This document shows positions 1 to 12,236 of a DNA stretch of 64,000 nt, one piece after another. The notes beneath the pieces were generated by a model. That model had not been told where the DNA came from. It saw only the letters and a list, made by a program, of their open reading frames with translations, and ran no database searches. The DNA lies in the NCBI GenBank assembly GCA_964019695.1, contig OZ026515.1:41903994-41967993 (forward strand). Reading direction: 5' to 3'. The translations under genes were made by a program, and so were the position numbers. The first letter of the stretch is position 1, and the number at the start of each line of letters is the position of its first letter. The stretch comes from Loripinus fragilis (Eukaryota; Mollusca; Bivalvia; Lucinida; Lucinidae).

Positions 1-1329
1 TGCAAATTTTTATTTCAATAGATGGAAATAATTCAATACAGTAGCCTTATTTAATTGCTACAATATACTTATCTTGCATGAGAAGTGGGTGGGGTAAGTA
101 GGACCCTCGAATTGTCTTTAATCATGAAGCAATCTCCCGTAGAAGAATTTCACATATGGTTCAGATTTTGTAAAAAAAATAATAACAATTATTGTATTTT
201 GGTAAAATCAACCACATTCATGTTTGTTCAGATGTTGTTTTTTCGGTTGCCATGGCAACAGCTTTCAAATATTTTGGCATAAATCAATCTAAATTCCTAA
301 TTTAGAAATTTAGATATACCTTCTATTAGGTCCAGAGCTATAAATAGAAAAACTTACAATTGTTTGTGTATTACAACCCCTCTATTTAAATAACTACCCA
401 ATTACCAATAAAATTGATTTCATGGCTTTTAAACAGAAAAATATGGATAGTATGTGATTTTATTGGACAATGTGATATATTTGTTGCCATGGCAACTTTA
501 GTTTTTGTGACATGTTGTTTTGTTGTTTCTTCATAAATGTGTATTCCAATATGTCATTAATATATATGAAACCAACAAGCAAATATATCTTTTATTACAG
601 TTTCTCAGATTGATGCTATGAAACTGATAAAATACTAAACTCTGTTAGTAAAACACATACTCTATTTCTGTTGCCATAAAAAACATAAAATGGTTTTCAA
701 ACTTGTAGTTGTTGTTGTTGTTCACTTATATTTAGATATTCAAAACAGGGCAATTTTGGTTATTCGTGAACATAGCTCTTTCATCACAGAACTCACGTAC
801 ATTTGTACCTGTAATTGTTTTAGCTGATTTGTAATACATATGGAGCTACCAGCTACTCTAAACACTTAGTCTATGGTTAAACAGAAGTTAAAAACCCTCA
901 TTAAGGGACAATAACTCATATTTGAAAAAATAAAAATGTGGCAGAAACAACTTTTGACCTACAGTTTGATATAGTAATGGTTCATAACAGTTTCGCCCAA
1001 TTTAGCATGTTATTGAGCTTTTACTCACTTAACTGCAGTTTTTCCATACAATACAATGGTAAAATAATAAACAGGGGCAGTAACTCTTACTGAAACATGT
1101 AGATAGTTTAATTCATCATAATTGCGTCTGGCATATCAAGTCCATTTATCTCAGTAAGTTTCAGGTAAATACAGTGACAAATATTGAAGTTATTTGGAAA
1201 AATGTGTTTAGTCAAGCAGGAGTTATGGTTATTGGTGTCAGTAGTGACCTTAAGTTGTTAAAAAAATTCTATTCCAGGCAGAAAGCTGGTTGTCATAGCA
1301 ACCAAAAGGAAAAAAAAGAATTAATAAAT
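1..1329. other. AT-rich region without recognisable gene
   Basis: No supported coding region. The palindrome GTTGCCATGGCAAC occurs at about 246-259 and again at about 483-496. Otherwise it is unremarkable AT-rich DNA. Confidence 0.6.
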
Positions 1330-1990
1330 CTTGTCCAAGACTATTGATCATATTTGAAAATAATTTGGCACAAATGGTCCTTTGCTGACTCTAGTCCAAG
1401 GTTGTTCATATTATTTAAATTGATGAAAAAGCCTGGCCGCTATGGGAGTACAACTGTTTTTCATATTCATGTATAGGAAAACTTCAAACAAGTCATCTTG
1501 TCAAAAATAGTGACCATGATCAGGAAATACCACCATCACAAACTGCAGACAAACCCGTGGCATCGTGAGAAATATTAACAGAAGGATTCGAAAATGATTT
1601 GGCATAAATGATCATTGGGTCACGCTCTGCCAAAAATATCCAAATATTTTGATAGGTTGAAAAACATGGCCGCCAGGGGATGAGACCAGTTTTTTCCTAT
1701 GTAAATATAGGGATAACTTTAAAAATCTTCTTGTCAAAATCTACTTAGTCGATTGAAAATAATTTAACACTTATGGTCATTGAGTGACCATCTACCAAGA
1801 TTGTTCACATTTTTATCGGTTAAAAAACATGACTGCCAGGGGTGGAGTCTGTTTTCTTATATGGAAAAAATTGCTACAAATCTTCTTGTCAAAATACTAC
1901 TTGGTCAATTTGTAATTAATGTGGCAAAAATGGTACTAGCGTGACCCTCTTGTAAAATATGATTTTTTTGTGATTTGCTATTTTTTTCTA
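1330..1990. repeat. Diverged tandem repeat, ~160 bp unit
   Basis: Related blocks begin with AAAATAATTT or AAAATGATTT at about 1357, 1591 and 1755, with a weaker one near 1911. Each is followed by a 'GGTCATTG-GTGACC' type stretch, 'AAAACATGGCCGCCAGGGG' and 'CTTCTTGTCAAAAT'. The wider first spacing is explained by an inserted fragment at about 1508-1575 (ATGATCAGGAAATACCA family). A further relative lies at about 48770-48990. Confidence 0.7.
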
Positions 1991-2012
1991 ATCAACTTTG
2001 CCTAGAATCGCT

Positions 2013-2110
2013 TTCAGGAATATCATCAAAGTGTCAAACAGCTTAGATCCAGATCAGGCCCAATATTTTGTTGGACCTAATCTGGGTCCAAACTGTTTGC
2101 AAATGTTATC
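2013..2110. mobile_element. Imperfect hairpin repeat (GATCCAGATCAGG family)
   Basis: Arms around 2036-2065 and 2075-2100 (AGATCCAGATCAGG / CCTAATCTGGGTCC) form an imperfect hairpin ending in AACTGTTTGC. Related hairpins occur near 23260, 51350-51540, 57590 and 58900. The 76-aa frame across it is a by-product of the repeat. Confidence 0.65.
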
Positions 2111-2229
2111 AGTAGAAAAAGACACTGAGCAAGAGTTAAAAGGTCATGTCAAAAATTCTGGGCTATTTGAAAGAATCAGCACATATGATCCTTGGTGCTC
2201 CTCTACCATGTTTGTTCAAACTATGTAAA

Positions 2230-3309
2230 TCTATCAGAAAATGGCCACCAGGGTCATTTGCATGTCTATTTATCTGTTTGTCTGTGAGTCAGTAACTGCA
2301 ACTGTTATTGATCAAATTGATTCAATCTTGGTTTATATGACAAATTGAAAGTTGTACATTCTGTTACTTTAGCTATCATAAAAGCTGGATTTGGGTAGGT
2401 GCTTTTCTTTCCCTCTACCATATAAACAGTCATTCTCAGGTGAGCCACCCAGGGCCCAAAGCCCATCTTATATTAAAATGTAATATTTTAATAGCATATG
2501 TAACTGTAGGTCTTATATCTTAAATTTTTCTATCTCTCTATGGAAGATTTTTTTTTTAATTTTTGACGAGATTATCCTTTTTTGGTTATAATGCAGGTAA
2601 TAGATAGAAAAACAAAATAACTTTTGCAACCACCCCTTTAAATCTCTATTGATTTTTAATATAAAATTTGATTGCTGTGACCATCTAGTATAGATTTTGA
2701 TAACTAAAATGATCATACACTGTGTTACTCTAGTGTATACTGAATCCTTTATAAACCTGAGATTTTAAATTAAACTTCAACTTTTGAAACATCCCTACCA
2801 TTTTCATACTATGGTCACTTTCAATTTTTATTCGTAATTCCCCAGGAGATGACAATCTACAAAAAATCAACTGAAATCAATAATTTCTCTATGGCAGGTT
2901 AATTTTTTTATTCATTTCATTTTTCGTGTCAAATATTACCGGTTTTCTATTATTCTAAAGATCTTCAGAAATAGCTACTTATAAAAGACCCATTTCATCT
3001 GATAACACTTTTATTTCAGATGTCTTTTTATCTTTCATGATTATGAAAACCTCAATAACACTGTATATGGTTACAGATATTGATTAAGTCAATCTTACTG
3101 GTACAAGAATGCATCAAAGGTACTGTTTTCATAGTAAAACTACTAATTTAGAGATAACCTCCTTATTTACATACATGTACTATAGGGACTTTTAATTTTA
3201 TATTTTAACAGAAAATGAGAAGTTTCATAAAAAATCTAACATTCATTCATTTATCTAGGGTTTATATGTCTAAAATTTCCTGACTTTTGTCAATAATTTC
3301 GATTTAAGT
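2230..3309. other. AT-rich region; end of a CAGGTGAGCC-type element near 2437-2475
   Basis: No gene is supported. CTCAGGTGAGCCACCC at about 2436 followed by GGGCCCAAAGCCC resembles the right terminus of the composite repeat at 24983-30784. Confidence 0.45.
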
Positions 3310-5130
3310 AAGAAGATGGTTACTTCCTAAAAATATGTTTTTCAATGTATTATAAACCATATTTAGCTTGGTCTTACTAAAGCTTGTAAACCTTTCCAGG
3401 TAACGCAAACTTGCAACAATATGCTTTCAAAAATGTCAAAAACTGCCATATTCTAGTACATTATTACCCCACTCACTTTTTTGTAACATTACTGTATGAC
3501 AGTATTACCAAAATTAATACTGGCTAGTACAAAATAACCTAAGGTCAATTTTTTTTCGTTCTAAAAGTTCCATTTGCGCAATATAAGTCTATTTTTACTG
3601 ATTTTCGGGCACTATTTGGTAAAAAAAATTGACACCTCATTTACTCTCTTTTGAGCCCCTTTACGACCCCTCAATTGAGACAACATCCTATATTTATTTT
3701 TCATAAAAAGCTAGCTATAAGATCAATGACTTGAAAATATTTTAATGTAATTTCTATGCTACTTATACATGAGTTTGACATTTCTTACAAAATTGTGGGA
3801 GTTTTTTGCCAACAGAAACCTCTAAAAGGACTATTATCTGATCCCTTTTAGGCCTTGCACCACTTATTCGTAAAAAAAAAGCAAAATACGGGTATTATAT
3901 CAACATTAAATTGTTGATTGTGCCAGATGTCTTCATGTTCTGCAATACAAAAACGCATTACAAGCTGCATTTGTCCATTTTGGCTTTTTGAGACGGTGGC
4001 ATCAGAGTTGCCATAGAAACGATAAGAAGATGGTTACTTCCTCAAAATATTTTTCAGTTTTATTACAGACCATATTTAGATTGGTCTTTCTAAAGTGTGC
4101 AAACCTTTCCAAGTAACTCCGACTTGCAACAATATGGTTTCAAAAATGTCAAAAACTACCATATCTTAGTACATTGTTACCCCACCCACACTTTTGCAAC
4201 CATTGCTATATGACAGAATTACCAAAAGTATTAACCATACCCTCCTTGTAATTACATTGAGCAATACTGCCAAGTACAAGTAATCACAAGGTCAAAAGTT
4301 TCTCATTTTAAAAGTTGCATAGCACAATGTATATCTATTTTTACTGATTTTCGGGCACTATTTGGTCAAAAAATTTGACGCCTCATTTACCCACTTTTGA
4401 ACCCCTTTTGGACCCCATATATTGAGACAACACCCTAATTTTTTTTTTATAAAATGCTAGCTATAATATCAATGCCTTGAAAATATTTTAATGTTATTTC
4501 TACACTACTTATACATGAGTTTTACATTTTTTATTTTAAAAAAATAGCTTTTTTCCCTATGTAAACCTTTAAAAGGGCTATTATCAGGTCCCTTTTAGGG
4601 CCTTGCACCACTAGTTTGTCAATAAAGCAAAATATAAGTATTATTTAAACATTTTATTGATAATTGTGTCAGATGGCTTATTGTTCTGCAATACAAAAAC
4701 ACCTTACAAGCTTCATTTGCACATTTTAGCTTTTCGAGACGGTAGCATCATAGTTGCCATGGTTACGGTAAGAAGACGGTAACTTCCCATACATTTTTGT
4801 CCAATTCATTACATATCATATCTAGGTTTGTCTAACTAAAGCATGTACATTATTCCGAGTAACCGCGGCTTGCAACAAAATGAGTTCAAAAATGTTGAAA
4901 AACGACAAATTGGAGTACCTTGTTACCCCACCCACTTTTCTGATAAAATTGCTACAAGACAGAAATACCAAATTTAATTACCAGACCCTCCTTTACTTTA
5001 CATAAAGCAATACTGTGAAGTACAAGTTGTCACAAGTTCAAGACTTACTTATTCTAGAAGTTACAACTGTGCAATTTATGTCTATTTTCAGTGATTTTTG
5101 GGCATTTTTTGGTCAAAAACTTTGGATTCG
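3310..5130. repeat. Long tandem repeat, ~715-746 bp unit, about 2.5 copies
   Basis: The motif AAGAAGATGGTTACTTCC (third copy AAGAAGACGGTAACTTCC) starts units at 3310, 4024 and 4770. Each unit continues with CCATATTTAG, 'TTGCAACAATATG', 'ATTACCCCAC', 'ACTGATTTTCGGGCACT', 'CCTTTTAGG-CTTGCACCACT' and 'TTTTGAGACGGT'. The third unit stops near 5130. Divergence is moderate, so it is an old local duplication. No open frame is conserved. Confidence 0.85.
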
Positions 5131-5479
5131 GTTACCATGACAACGGAAGTAAAAATTAAAAAATTAAGCATGAATGATTTGGTTTTGGGTGAAAACAAAC
5201 AAGTACAGAAAGTTTCGTTGAAATCTGAGACTATGCGTGAAAAACTTTGCTCCATATTTACAGAGAATCGCTCTTAATCACTTTTGCAGTGCACTGTGCG
5301 GTTTATAATTTGCTGCGCCATGGATATTTTACCAAAAAGTTTTGGGTGTAGAACTTTATAAAGTATAGAAACTGAAAATGTGTCATCTTTCGGGGACTGT
5401 GACGAAAGTGAAAACGATAGAAGTTTAAAGGTCTGAATGTCATTCTTACAAAAATAACATTCTTCTGTTAAAGTTATCA

Positions 5480-5660
5480 TGCACCAGTGGCTCCGTTGGT
5501 AGAGTGTTATAATTGGGATCGAAGGGTCGCTGGTTCGAGACTCACATGAAGCATTTTTTTAATTCTTTGCTTCAGTACTGTTTCAACCCAAGGAGACAGG
5601 GAAGCCTCCCGCCATGACTGGTAAATTTGTCTAGGACGTAAATCATACATGTAAACTGAT
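5480..5660 (+). mobile_element. tRNA-derived SINE fragment
   Basis: A box-A-like TGGCTCCGTTGG (about 5489) and a box-B-like GGTTCGAGACT (about 5531) lie at tRNA spacing. They are followed by an unrelated body with GGGAAGCCTCCCGCC. Stems are too decayed for a working tRNA. Confidence 0.55.
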
Positions 5661-5934
5661 AAACACGAGCAAAAGTCATTATGCAATGACGTATGTAACC
5701 AAGACCACACCCCCAGGTATTTTATTACTGTTTGGACGATTTCCAGTCTAATTCGGGAATAGATTTCGTCCACATACATGTAACTCAATTATATTCATCT
5801 ATCTCTTGCACTGTTGGTAAAACAGTTGTTAGAAACATGGCACTGTTGCAATCTGTCTTGCAATGAGTGATTATCGCATCGTTTTGTTAAGAGAACACCC
5901 CCTAGATTTTTCTACTATCTGTATATTGCCTTAA

Positions 5935-6175
5935 AGACATATGCGGCTATTTCCAATGCGCACCTTTCCCGCGTCTGCAAACGGGGAAAGTTGTCTGACT
6001 CCTGTCTTTCGACCCTTAACTGATTCGGATCAACACAGCTTCCGATATTCTTATGGCATATCCGTGTTCCGACATTTTCTTCACAAAATAACTAATTAAA
6101 GTGTGTTCGAAATATCTATTGACATCTTTTCAGAAATGATCGTCTCAGCACTAAAGACAGATAAATGTAGCTCAG
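5935..6175. repeat. Dispersed repeat, partner of 10605-10960
   Basis: Shares with 10605-10960 the blocks ATGCGCACC, CATTTTCTT-ACAAAATAA and GATCGTCTCAGCAC followed by AGACAGAT. The second copy carries an extra palindrome that this copy lacks. Confidence 0.7.
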
Positions 6176-6244
6176 TCGAAATCAAACGACGTACACAATA
6201 GCCCTGGTTACGAATCTGATAGTGGCCGAGTATATACTATTTGT

Positions 6245-6356
6245 ATGGTTATTTAGAGCGGCGCACAACCTGACCTCGTGGCCTAGTGGTTAGCGTGTCT
6301 AGCGTGTCTGGCTACAAAGCCAGAGGACCAGGATCGATTCCCGGATGCGCACATAT
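6245..6356 (+). mobile_element. tRNA-derived repeat, family T2 copy 1
   Basis: A box-A-like TGGCCTAGTGGTTAGCGTG and box-B-like GATCGATTCCCGG, flanked by GCGCAC at both ends, look like a tRNA head. A second copy with the same flanks lies at 17516-17625. It has an internal duplication of TAGCGTGTC, which argues against a functional tRNA. Confidence 0.65.
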
Positions 6357-7071
6357 TTTCATTGTGTTTTTTCTTTCTTTTTTAACATGTTAATGCTAAA
6401 TTACTTCAAATACTAGTAAAATGGCATCATCAAAACGAACGAAATGGTCATCCCCGAACATGTTATATTGAATTACGCATGAAACCTATGGGGTGGGGTT
6501 AAATTTGGCCCTCTAGAAAGAGAATTAGTTCGGTGACCCCAGATTTTTATTCTTTTTTCAGAACGGTATTATAATAGTCCATGAATTAAAAATAAATTTT
6601 CAAGATTTTCAATATCAGATTTTTTAATACATGATTTATTCTAAAAACAAATTCCATTTTTTGACGAATTGTCAAATTATATCATGCAGTATCTTGTCAC
6701 AGCATGGGATAACAAGTAAACATGCACATTTTCTTAAAAGTTTGAGGTCATGGGCAGTAATTTAAGTTAAAAGAAAGAAGCTGGCTGAAGATTACAACCA
6801 TTTTAGCTCGATAATTAGGACTAGTGTTATTATTTTATATTTCTAGAAAATTGGTCAAATGCTGTAAACTTCAATATGAGATTCTGAAAAAAATAAGCAC
6901 GGTGACATATCCTTTTTATTTCATAAATGGATAGCCCATGCATAAAACAAACTGTATGCAAAGTATTGAAAATATTTCAATATGGGAAGTATTTAGTAGC
7001 ATATGTCCTTAAAACACTTAATCTAGTGCTGGATACTACCAGTATAAGTTGAAATAATTTACACCTATATC
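6357..7071. other. AT-rich region without recognisable feature
   Basis: No supported coding region, tRNA or clear repeat was found. Confidence 0.5.
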
Positions 7072-8440
7072 AAGAAAGTAAGTAAGTAAGTAATATAAGT
7101 ACATTGTAATTTCTTTATTTTAAGGGGGTAGCTCTGTTGGCTAGGCCAATCTTCCCCGAGGCCCTCAAAATATGCATATAATAATATACAATTCATTAAA
7201 CAACAATACAAAAAGACAAAACAAATCAAATAGGTATGTCGCAGCTTTTGGGTTTTCTGACCAGGCAGATTTATGCTAGTCTACTCAGCCACGTAAGTCG
7301 GGCGGCACATAAGCATTTTCGAAAATAGAGAAGGAAGTAATACTAGCTAGGCAGTGAAAATAATATGCGCCGATCATCCTGCGCGATAGCACAGCCAATC
7401 TGCTCATTTGCTTTATCTGGTTTTCTCATATTGCGACTAATTTAAGATACACAGTCAAATTTCATTCATTGTAAGCAGTTAACTGTAAATAACTCAATTG
7501 TACTAGAATTTTTATCCATAAGGGAATGCTATTCCACACTAATGCATCAGAATAAGACAAACTGTTTTTGAAATAAAAAACTTATTTTAGGCTTTGGTAT
7601 TAGAAAATTCTTATTTGACGTTGACCGTTTAACTGTGAAATATTCAAATTATTGTCATTACCTCTCATTTGGAATAAATCTGTTATGTAAATTGGTGCGG
7701 CGTTATTAGTTATTTTATACATAGCTTTTGTTTTGTTATAAAAAACAGTGTCTTCAAATGATTTATACGTAATTGTTTGCGCGCAGCGTCTAGTGTTGCA
7801 TAATCATTCCCTAGAATAAGCTTGCAAGCCCTTCTTTGCAACTTTCAATTTTAAATGCATTGAAATTGCACGAATTTCCCCATACTACACAGCAATATTC
7901 AATATGTGATTTAATATATGCATTATAGTACAAAAGTCTATGTTGGACACTAAAATATCTTCGAATTTGCGATAATAACCAAAGGTGTGATGATATCGTT
8001 TTAGATATGTGCCGATAATGATTATTCCAGACAACAGTTTGATCCACATGAACAGCTAAAATTTTCCCATTACTAGAATTTGTTAAATCTATATCATTAA
8101 ATGTAATTTTTAGGTCGCTATCACTATTAAATAGTTTCTTTTTTGTCGACTAGCAATTAACATCAATTTCGTCTTCTCAGTATTGATGAGCATACCATTT
8201 TCTAAGCACCAGGCGTAAACTGAATCCAACACCTTTTGAAGATATGTTTCTAAGGAACACCTAAAGAAGTACTATATAAAGTTGTATCATCTGCATATAA
8301 GTCAACTGATAATGGTAAGTTCATCAATGAAAGTGGTAGATAAAAAGAGGACCTAAAATAGATCCCTGAGGGACGACCCAAACCACATCACCAATATTGG
8401 AACTTGAATTGTTTATTACCACTTATATCCTTGGTCATTT
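7072..8440 (-). pseudogene. LINE (non-LTR retrotransposon) 3' fragment with decayed reverse transcriptase
   Basis: Read on the minus strand, frames broken by indels show VPQGSILGP (about 8350-8377), the catalytic YADD box in DLYADDTTLY (8286-8297), and a C-terminal block ending HIEYCCVVWGNS (about 7860-7890). Farther on is WNSIP (about 7524-7541). A 3' UTR with GAGGGCCTCGGGGAAGATTG leads to an (ACTT)n tail at about 7077-7093. It is 5' truncated and cannot encode active enzyme. The arrangement fits CR1/Jockey-group LINEs. The same family's 3' end recurs on the plus strand at 21440-22011. Confidence 0.88.
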
Positions 8441-9111
8441 AACTGAACAGCTTATAGCTGACAAAGTATTTAAGTTAGAACGTATCTTTTTGTAGTTTTG
8501 AAACGGTCCGATGATGGTCTTTTAAATACATGTTATCGTGAACTAAAATTTTTGTTGATAATATTGTCAACTAAAACTATTTAACAAAATATCATCGGTT
8601 GTATAGGGTATAGTTGAAAATGTAACGTAAACGATATTATGATGGACCCAAACAGTTTTAACAAACTTCAATATGTGTGGAAAATAACATGTTCTCACAG
8701 ATGGTCACAGATTGCATAAATGTTTTTTTTTTCATTAAAACATTTAAACCAATACCTAAACAGACTTACTTACGTACATACTTTTTTTTTAAGAAAATAA
8801 GAGGTAACGCATTTAACACGCTATTATAAGTATGTCTGCAAAACTTAAATTGAGTGCAATATCCGGTTTCACACTGCCTTAGCCATTTACTTAAAGATAA
8901 TTCAAGTGAAAATTCTGCTAAACAGGGGACATACCTAAATGCTATTTTTGACATTTCTGAGCCCGAGGTCCGCTACTTTTTACAGCCGACTATAACAGGA
9001 TCATTTTGACTCTTTGGTTTGATTGCCGCCTAAACGCGACAAGACTGGTAAGATTCGAATACAGGAGGTGTAAACCCCATACTACAAGTTTCCATACACC
9101 CAATTTTATCG
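8441..9111. other. Region without recognisable feature
   Basis: A 62-aa minus-strand frame is present but has no recognisable motif. No repeat partner was noticed. Confidence 0.45.
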
Positions 9112-10365
9112 TTGGATCCAAGATTTCTGGAAAAGGGGGTTCATATGTATACTAGAGGACTTTGAAAACGCATCACCATATTTTTGCACTTTTCTTGCAA
9201 ACCGTATTTGCAATTGAAAAGTTACTCGCAGGTTTTAATGTGCAACTTAGAATTGGTATGAATCAGTCGTTAATTTGACTGCACTATCACGCGACGCTGC
9301 TGATGACGTCACATGGGTACATACAGCATCCAGCACCTTTCTGCACAGTTAAATGAAGCTTTTTGATTATTTTTATGTTTAAACTGTGGCGTTTATGACA
9401 CCATATCACTAAAGAATTTATAGACTTTTACTAATTTAAATGTTATTGATAGCTTCAATATTTCGAAAATAAACGTCAAATTTGAACTTCAATTTAGAGC
9501 CCCTTTTCAGAAACATCTCCTAAAGTAACCTTTATGCACGTTTTCATAACTGATATTGACTACAGACACTGGCAGTCATGTGGGGAAGACGCTTTGTTGT
9601 AAATCATGGCAGGAGATCTGGTGTCATGTGATCGATGACGTCTTAAAAAATTACGTTAACGTCACTTGCACAATACAAAAGAGACGTAGTACAAGCGTAA
9701 TTTATGCATAATCTGTCATTTGTGTATGTCCATAGCCTCTTCCAATAAAACCAGACGCAAAAAATTGAATCTTTGAAAGGCCCAATACGTTGAATTTGAT
9801 TACTAGACTATAGTAATCAGGGTGGGTGGGGTATGTCGGTATTTTTAAAGGAGTGTAATTTTGAGCATACCGAACTGTCAATTTATTTTTAATCGTTCAA
9901 TGATGAATGTACAATCGTGAAAGAAGCAAAGAACGCAAATCCGTTGAGTCAGGAATCAAAACTAAAGCGTGTTAACTTACAGCTGAATTTGTGTCCTTCA
10001 AAATCGACCACCCCTGTCTTAAAACGGATACTTTTTCAATACCTTAAAGTAAATTTGTAAGCATGAATTTTCTAGGACGCACTACAAGCTGGTCAGACTA
10101 TGATATGAAATATCAATTATCTGACTGACATTCTCAGGGCTTGTGAAATAAAGGATTTAAACTGGGTGATGCGTTTTCAAAGTCCTTAAGTATATAGAGG
10201 TGTGGGCGTTCGCTTTGTTGACTTTATCTCATTTTTCTTAAATACCTCATGAAAATGAAATAAATTGGTCTCACCAAATCGTTTCATTTTCAAAAGATAT
10301 TTAAAAACGTTGGGCAGAGAGTGGGGTTCAAGCGAACCCCCTGAACCCCCTCTGGATCCGCCACT
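9112..10365 (-). mobile_element. hAT-like MITE (GGATCCGCCACTG end) split by a later insertion
   Basis: The right end CTGGATCCGCCACTGG (about 10351) and a left part TTGGATCCAAGATTTCTGG (9112) match the element at 57718-57948. The halves are separated by the transposon at 9148-10195. The right half keeps the ATGAAAATGAAATAA palindrome arm. The CAGTGGCGGATCCAG end is typical of hAT non-autonomous elements. Confidence 0.7.
9148..10195. mobile_element. Non-autonomous DNA transposon, ~1.05 kb, copy 1 (CTAGAGGACTTTGAAAACG ends)
   Basis: The termini are inverted repeats: TATACTAGAGGACTTTGAA... at the left and ...TTCAAAGTCCTTAAGTATA at the right, sharing GGACTTTGAAAACGCATCA. The body is shared along its full length with 36836-37882, including GATGACGTCACATGGG. 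No transposase frame. It sits inside a hAT-like MITE, and the related unbroken sequence at about 17200-17215 (CATATGTATAAAGGGG, read on the other strand) represents the empty site, implying a TA or TATA target duplication. Confidence 0.88.
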
Positions 10366-10604
10366 GGATGTATATGTATTGAGTCGGCCGATGGGATTTT
10401 GCTACTAGGCCCAGGCAAGCTTTTGCCATCGCCCAGTCTGGTAAGAGCCTTTGTTTCTCGCATGAGGTTGCTCTACCTGTAATAACATGCTCCATTTAAT
10501 TGAACGTCGACTGATATTTTGTACTTAGGTTATACAATAAATATATACTAGTACATGTACTTTTGCGAATACGGAAACTACAAGAAGAACGTTTCACATG
10601 GCAT

Positions 10605-10960
10605 ACCTTTAAATTATTTTAAGACATTTGCCGCTAATTCTCATGCGCACCATTTCTGCGTCAGAAAACGGGAAGTTTTCTGGGTCCTTTCTCTCGACCA
10701 GTATGAATTCGGATCAGTACAGTTTTCAGAACACTCGTGTCATATCGATTTTCCGACATTTTCTTGACAAAATAAAGGTAGTTAGATCTATTGACCTTTT
10801 ATTGGAACTGGCCTCGAAATAAAGCGCAATGATTGGTTGCTTGCGGACACGTGCCCGCGAGCAGCCAATCATTGCGTTTTATTTTGAGTCTGAGAATGTA
10901 CTTAAGTTTTATAACCTATATATGATCGTCTCAGCACCATAGACAGATAGATGTAGACAA
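10605..10960. repeat. Dispersed repeat with inserted 74-bp palindrome
   Basis: Partner of 5935-6175. The palindrome at 10814-10887 (arms GCGCAATGATTGG / CCAATCATTGCG) is absent from the partner, so it is a later foldback insertion or gain. The two overlapping short frames here are repeat by-products. Confidence 0.7.
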
Positions 10961-11125
10961 GTAGAAATTTTAATTTCATCCATATAAGCCTAGCGTCCTT
11001 TTTGTGGGACACAGGCAAACAGTGCAGATCCTGACCAGACTCCACAGAACGGGGCGTATGATCAGTGTCTCCACTGTTTGCTTACAGAATGTTCTATGAA
11101 AATGTGAATAAAAATGAAAAAAAAG

Positions 11126-11252
11126 GGACACCCTAAAACGCTGAATTTTCTGCTGAATTCAGCAAGTTGCTGATCAGCTAAAATACCCTAAAACACTGAA
11201 CTGCTGATTTTCTTTATTTAATATGTTTTGAACTTTGTTATGCATAATTATT
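11126..11252 (+). repeat. GCTGAATTCAGC-rich repeat, copy 1
   Basis: About 125 bp built from inverted GCTGAATT/AATTCAGC and GCTGATCAGC palindromes, starting CACCCTAAAACGCTGAA and continuing to GAACTTTGTTATGCATAAT. The inverted second copy is at 17242-17373 with very high similarity. Confidence 0.85.
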
Positions 11253-11605
11253 TGAAGACTTTATGTTTTTTATGTTTATTCATGTATTAAATTAGTACTT
11301 TGATGATAAAATAGCGTTTTGTTTTTAATTTTTCTGTGGTTTGTTGGACGATATTAATTATTGTTTCTTTGTAGTTTAAAAGTCTTTTCATTTATTCAAA
11401 CGAAACTTTGTTGATTGATCATTGAATACAAATTGATGAATTGATTGGATAACTATGATTATTTGTTTGTTTTCCCTTAAGGTACAGCAAATGATTAATG
11501 ACCATTAAAACCCTTGATTACAGGGTCCAATTAAAGTTTTGCATTTTTTAATTAATTGACCAATCCAATAAATTAAATAATTGTATCAATTAATGTATTC
11601 ATTTA

Positions 11606-11816
11606 TGAGATGCAACATGAGATTTCAAACCATGCGGTATTTGCACCCAGCAAAGGCTCAGATCAGCATGCGCACATGCATAGTCTGGAAAGAGATTTTG
11701 CTGGTCGCTTGAATGTTTTATGACTGTTCAGGTACACGCCGAACAATATTTGGAGTTTCTAAGCTTCAAAAGGGGCTGCACTGGCTCGTAAGAGTCAACA
11801 CTTGTCAAAATGTCAT
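11606..11816 (+). mobile_element. F1 MITE, partial copy
   Basis: Starts GCAACATGAGATTTC and contains CAGCAAAGGCTCAGATCAGC, GGTCGCTTGAATG and AGAGTCAACACTTGTCAAAATG. It lacks the right terminal repeat. Full copies are at 30824, 31455, 31786, 49515 and 62661. Confidence 0.75.
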
Positions 11817-11875
11817 GATACTTATCGCATATGCGCAAAACCCAATAGGCCCTTGTTTGTGTTCCTCCTGCCTAC

Positions 11876-12236
11876 TTAAAGCTAGAGTCCTATATTTTCG
11901 TCTCAATTATAATAGACTTTAATACCACCGACTACTCAGGTGAGCTTGCACATTTGCGCAGGCTCACCTGAACAATCACTGTTCGAAGATGCGATAGGCG
12001 TCAAATCTCCCGAATAAACATGCTCACTCCCTTATCAATTCGGTAGCAATGCACTAATTTAAAGCTAGAGACCTATATTTTCGTCTCAATTATAATGAAC
12101 GTTAATACCACCGACTGCTCAGGTGAGATTGCACATTTGCGCAGGCTCACCTGAGCAATCACTGTTCGAAAATGTGATAGGTATCAAATCTTCCGAATAC
12201 ACATGCTTACTCCCTTATCAATTCGGTAGCAATGAT
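11876..12236. repeat. Tandem duplication, 183 bp unit, two copies
   Basis: Unit 1 starts TTAAAGCTAGAG at 11876 and unit 2 at 12059. Both contain the hairpin CAGGTGAG...CTCACCTG around TTGCACATTTGCGCA, and both end CCCTTATCAATTCGGTAGCA. Identity is high, so the duplication is fairly recent. Confidence 0.9.

Noticed and set aside
1998..2228. Frame with SLDPDQA-FVGPNLGPN peptide
   Set aside because: This peptide is the translation of the GATCCAGATCAGG hairpin family seen at several other places in the window.
5480..5545. Possible functional tRNA genes at 5480, 6271, 17535, 44368 and 56600
   Set aside because: Box A/B-like motifs are present but stems mispair or loops carry insertions, and copies share non-tRNA flanks. 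They are best read as SINE heads or pseudo-tRNAs.
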